Source: Thioalkalivibrio sp. ALJT (GTDB lineage: Bacteria > Pseudomonadota > Gammaproteobacteria > Ectothiorhodospirales > Ectothiorhodospiraceae). Taken from it: a stretch of DNA of 64,000 nucleotides. The stretch is from assembly GCF_000381825.1 (NCBI RefSeq), contig NZ_KB907125.1:124001-188000 (forward strand). Reading direction: 5' to 3'. The notes under the pieces were generated by a model that was not told the DNA's origin, searched no databases, and saw only the letters and a list, made by a program, of their open reading frames with translations. The translations under genes were made by a program, and so were the position numbers. Numbering within the stretch: the stretch's first letter is position 1; each line of letters starts with the position of its first letter. Below are positions 61,971 through 64,000 of the stretch, in pieces.

Positions 61971-62159
61971 AGCCCCCGCGGGTACGGGAGCGAGGGTCAC
62001 GCGCCCCCGATTTGTTGTTTTGCGCCCAAATATTTACCCTGTGCGCACCGTCCGGTCTGCCGCAGACGCGCCGAGCATCCCGCAATCGCGCGCCGCAGAG
62101 CCGTTTTGGCACCCCGAATGGTGCCACGCCAACCGTTTTCAACAACGCAAGGAGTCAAT

Positions 62160-63092
62160 ATGTCCGCTTTGATCTGTGGGTCCATGGCCTACGACACCAT
62201 CATGGTGTTCCCCGACCGCTTCAAGAACCACATCCTCCCGGACAAGGTGCACATGCTGAATGTGTCCTTCCTGGTCCCGGACATGCGGCGCGAGTTCGGC
62301 GGCTGCGCCGGCAACATCGCCTACAACATGAAGCTGCTGGGTGCGGACCCGACGATCATGGCCACCGTCGGCGGCGACTTCGCCCCCTATGCCGACTGGA
62401 TGGACAAGCACGGCATCTCGCGCACGTTCGTCAAGGAGCTGCCGGACACCTACACCGGCCAGGCCTTCATCACCACCGACCAGGACGACAACCAGATCAC
62501 CGCCTTCCACCCGGGCGCGATGGGCTTCTCGCACCAGCAGAAGGTCACCGACGCCGACGGCATCAAGGTCGGCATCGTCTCCCCGGACGGCCGTGACGGC
62601 ATGATCGAGCACGCCCAGCAGTTTGCCGACGCCGGCATCCCGTTCATGTTCGACCCGGGCCAGGGTCTGCCGATGTTCGACGGCGACGACCTGAAGCGCT
62701 TCATGGAGAACGCCACCTACGCCGCGTTCAACGACTACGAGGCGCAGCTGACGGCCGATCGCACCGGCATGAGCCTGGAGCAGCTGGCGGAGATGGTCGA
62801 CGCGATGATCGTCACCCGCGGTGGCGAGGGCTCCGACATCTACACCGGCGGCAAGAAGATCACCATCCCGTCGGTCGAGCCGGCCGCGATCAAGGACCCG
62901 ACCGGCTGTGGCGACTCCTACCGCGCCGGCATCCTGTTCGGCCTGGAAAAGGGCTATGACTGGGAAACCACCGGCCGCATCGCCTCGCTGATCGGCTCAA
63001 TCAAGATCGCCCACTCCGGCACCCAGAACCACCACTTCACGCCGGAAGCGTTCGCCGACCAGTTCGAAAAGGCCTTCGGCTACCGCTACTAA
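62160..63092 (+). CDS. PfkB-family kinase, adenosine-kinase-like
   Basis: A 310-residue ribokinase-fold enzyme. The N-terminal substrate region MSALICGSMAYDTIMVFPDR and GGCAGNIAYNMKLLGA are family hallmarks, and the C-terminal catalytic motif is DPTGCGDSYRAGILFGL (Asp as base). The length and N-terminal form fit bacterial adenosine-kinase-like PfkB proteins, though another nucleoside or sugar is possible. AAGGAG precedes the ATG. A terminator follows. Confidence 0.88.
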   Translation: MSALICGSMAYDTIMVFPDRFKNHILPDKVHMLNVSFLVPDMRREFGGCAGNIAYNMKLLGADPTIMATVGGDFAPYADWMDKHGISRTFVKELPDTYTGQAFITTDQDDNQITAFHPGAMGFSHQQKVTDADGIKVGIVSPDGRDGMIEHAQQFADAGIPFMFDPGQGLPMFDGDDLKRFMENATYAAFNDYEAQLTADRTGMSLEQLAEMVDAMIVTRGGEGSDIYTGGKKITIPSVEPAAIKDPTGCGDSYRAGILFGLEKGYDWETTGRIASLIGSIKIAHSGTQNHHFTPEAFADQFEKAFGYRY

Positions 63093-63131
63093 GCGACCTC
63101 ACGCCGCCCCGGGCACCCCGCCCGGGAACGC

Positions 63132-63171
63132 AAAAGGCCCGGACCGAGGAAACTCGGGCCGGGCCTTTTTG
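63132..63171 (+). terminator. Intrinsic terminator after the PfkB gene
   Basis: AAAAGGCCCGG and CCGGGCCTTTTT pair around a smaller CCGAG/CTCGG stem with a GAAA-type loop, followed by a T run, about 40 bp past the stop. It may act in both directions. Confidence 0.85.
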
Positions 63172-63185
63172 TGGGTGGCAGGGGC

Positions 63186-63209
63186 TTCGCCGCCAAGGCG
63201 GCTCCTACA
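63186..63209. repeat. REP-like half unit
   Basis: TTCGCCGCCAAGGCGGCTCC followed by TACA is a variant of the REP-like palindromes at 1140-1197 and in the hrpB duplication, sharing the GGAGCC...GGCGAA ends. It sits between convergent genes. Confidence 0.7.
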
Positions 63210-63227
63210 AGCAATGCCCCCAGGAAA

Positions 63228-63704
63228 TCAGTCGCGCTGGTAGCTACCCACCAGCCGGTTCATGCCGATCACGTGGGGTTCGGCGTGTTCCAGGAACTGC
63301 CAGAGCGTGAGCCCCGCGGGGAGCTGCAGGTCGCGGTCCAGCGCCAGCAGCCAGAAGAAGTAGTGGTGCCTGCCGTGGCCCTCGGGCGGCATCGGCCCAC
63401 CATAGCCGGTACGGCCGAAATCCGTCTGCCCGCTGCTCCCCAGGTCAGTGGCCTCCGCCAGCCCATCCAGATCGGGCGACAGGTTATACAACACCCAGTG
63501 GACAAAGCCGTAGGTACCCGGCTGCACCAGCGGCGCATCCGGGTCGTGGCAGATCACCGCCAGCGACCGGGTACCCGCAGGCACACCACGCCACTGCAAT
63601 GCCGGCGAGGTGTCCTCGCCTTCTCCCGTATGCCGCTTCGGGATCGGCTGCCCTGGACCAAACGCGGAACTGGACAGCTGCATATCGGACAACGCAAAAC
63701 CCAT
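63228..63704 (-). CDS. YbhB/YbcL-type PEBP (Raf-kinase-inhibitor-like) protein
   Basis: A 158-residue phosphatidylethanolamine-binding-protein family member. SPALQWRGVPAGTRSLAVICHDPDAP and FVHWVLYNLSPD are the conserved ligand-pocket segments, with GYGGPMPPEGHGRHHYFF further on. No signal peptide, so cytoplasmic. The ATG at 63704 follows AGGAGGTGGGTT, an ideal ribosome site; a longer reading would bypass it. Biological role in bacteria is unclear. Confidence 0.92.
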   Translation of the reverse strand: MGFALSDMQLSSSAFGPGQPIPKRHTGEGEDTSPALQWRGVPAGTRSLAVICHDPDAPLVQPGTYGFVHWVLYNLSPDLDGLAEATDLGSSGQTDFGRTGYGGPMPPEGHGRHHYFFWLLALDRDLQLPAGLTLWQFLEHAEPHVIGMNRLVGSYQRD

Positions 63705-63802
63705 AACCCACCTCCTGACAATGCCTGGCAACACCGTAACCCGCTCGCCGAGATCCAGCCAAACCGGTTGCGGGTATCGCGGCGCAGGTGGATCATCGAA
63801 CC

Positions 63803-64000
63803 ATGTTCAATACCCTCAAACAATGGCTGCGCCGCGAGGAACCGCTGGCGCGCGACGCCCGCGCGATCGATCGGGGCCGTTCCGGGATCGAGACAGTCCT
63901 GGGGCTGCCGCATCGGCTGTCCGTACCCCTGCTGCGGCGCCACTTCGGTGATGCCGCCGTACCCTCCGACCCGGCCTTTCGCGAGACCGGCCAGAACGGC
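63803..64000 (+). CDS. 5' part of an unrecognised gene (runs off the window)
   Basis: An open frame of 66 codons with no stop begins MFNTLKQWLRREEPLARDAR and is rich in Arg and Asp. It is divergent from the PEBP gene. No strong ribosome site is visible, and too little is present to identify a family. Confidence 0.5.
   Translation, partial: MFNTLKQWLRREEPLARDARAIDRGRSGIETVLGLPHRLSVPLLRRHFGDAAVPSDPAFRETGQNG

Overview
The window is about 64 kb of GC-rich chromosome from a gammaproteobacterium. The HiPIP with a Tat signal, a DsrE2-type sulfur-relay protein, PilS/PilR, HrpB and the gene orders rplU-rpmA-obgE and gmk-rpoZ-spoT point to a chemolithotrophic or phototrophic sulfur lineage such as Ectothiorhodospiraceae (Thioalkalivibrio-like). 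That assignment is inference. There is no rRNA, CRISPR array, integrase or recognisable prophage. Most of the window is ordinary housekeeping chromosome, dotted with short non-autonomous repeats.

Layout. 0-3 kb: an Rnl3-family RNA ligase converging on its PIN-domain partner, then an HDOD protein and a short BLUF photoreceptor. 3-12 kb: a minus-strand signalling operon with two paralogous soluble histidine kinases that share C-terminal modules but carry different sensors (multi-GAF/PAS, and an AmiC-like periplasmic-binding-protein fold), a CheY-like receiver and an Hpt-REC-REC-GGDEF cyclase. 12-15 kb: guaB-guaA. 15-18 kb: a DUF4197 protein and xseA. 18-21 kb: rplU-rpmA-obgE-proB, with a complete MITE-like element and an intrinsic terminator between rpmA and obgE. 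21-26.5 kb: ispB, tRNA-Pro(CGG), gmk, rpoZ, spoT and an O-methyltransferase. 26.7-32 kb: a lipoprotein, an exported helical-repeat protein coupled to a cytochrome c lipoprotein, a P-type ATPase and the HiPIP. 32-35 kb: a second MITE copy, an unrecognised gene divergent from a TetR-AhpD pair, and DsrE2. 35-42 kb: mltF, small membrane proteins, a FadL porin, a matrixin protease, DUF3617, DUF938 and an exported BFN-PDZ protein. 42-49 kb: pgi, glgA, ppc and a PP0621 protein. 49-52 kb: pilS-pilR. 52-57 kb: an exact 302-bp tandem duplication of the hrpB 3' end, hrpB and an HlyD-type adaptor. 57-61 kb: a ~755-bp inverted repeat that separates the adaptor from its likely ABC transporter. 61-64 kb: a MntA-HepT toxin-antitoxin pair, a PfkB/adenosine-kinase-like enzyme, a PEBP protein and the start of another gene.

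The most distinctive signals are the MITE-like family, whose ends repeatedly supply stop codons to neighbouring genes; a 24-bp module shared between two otherwise unrelated repeat elements; the kinase pair built from one catalytic chassis with swapped sensors; and the bacterial RNA-ligase/PIN pair. I did not find a multi-gene system that I can confidently call undescribed. The kinase/diguanylate-cyclase relay and the repeat families are the best candidates.
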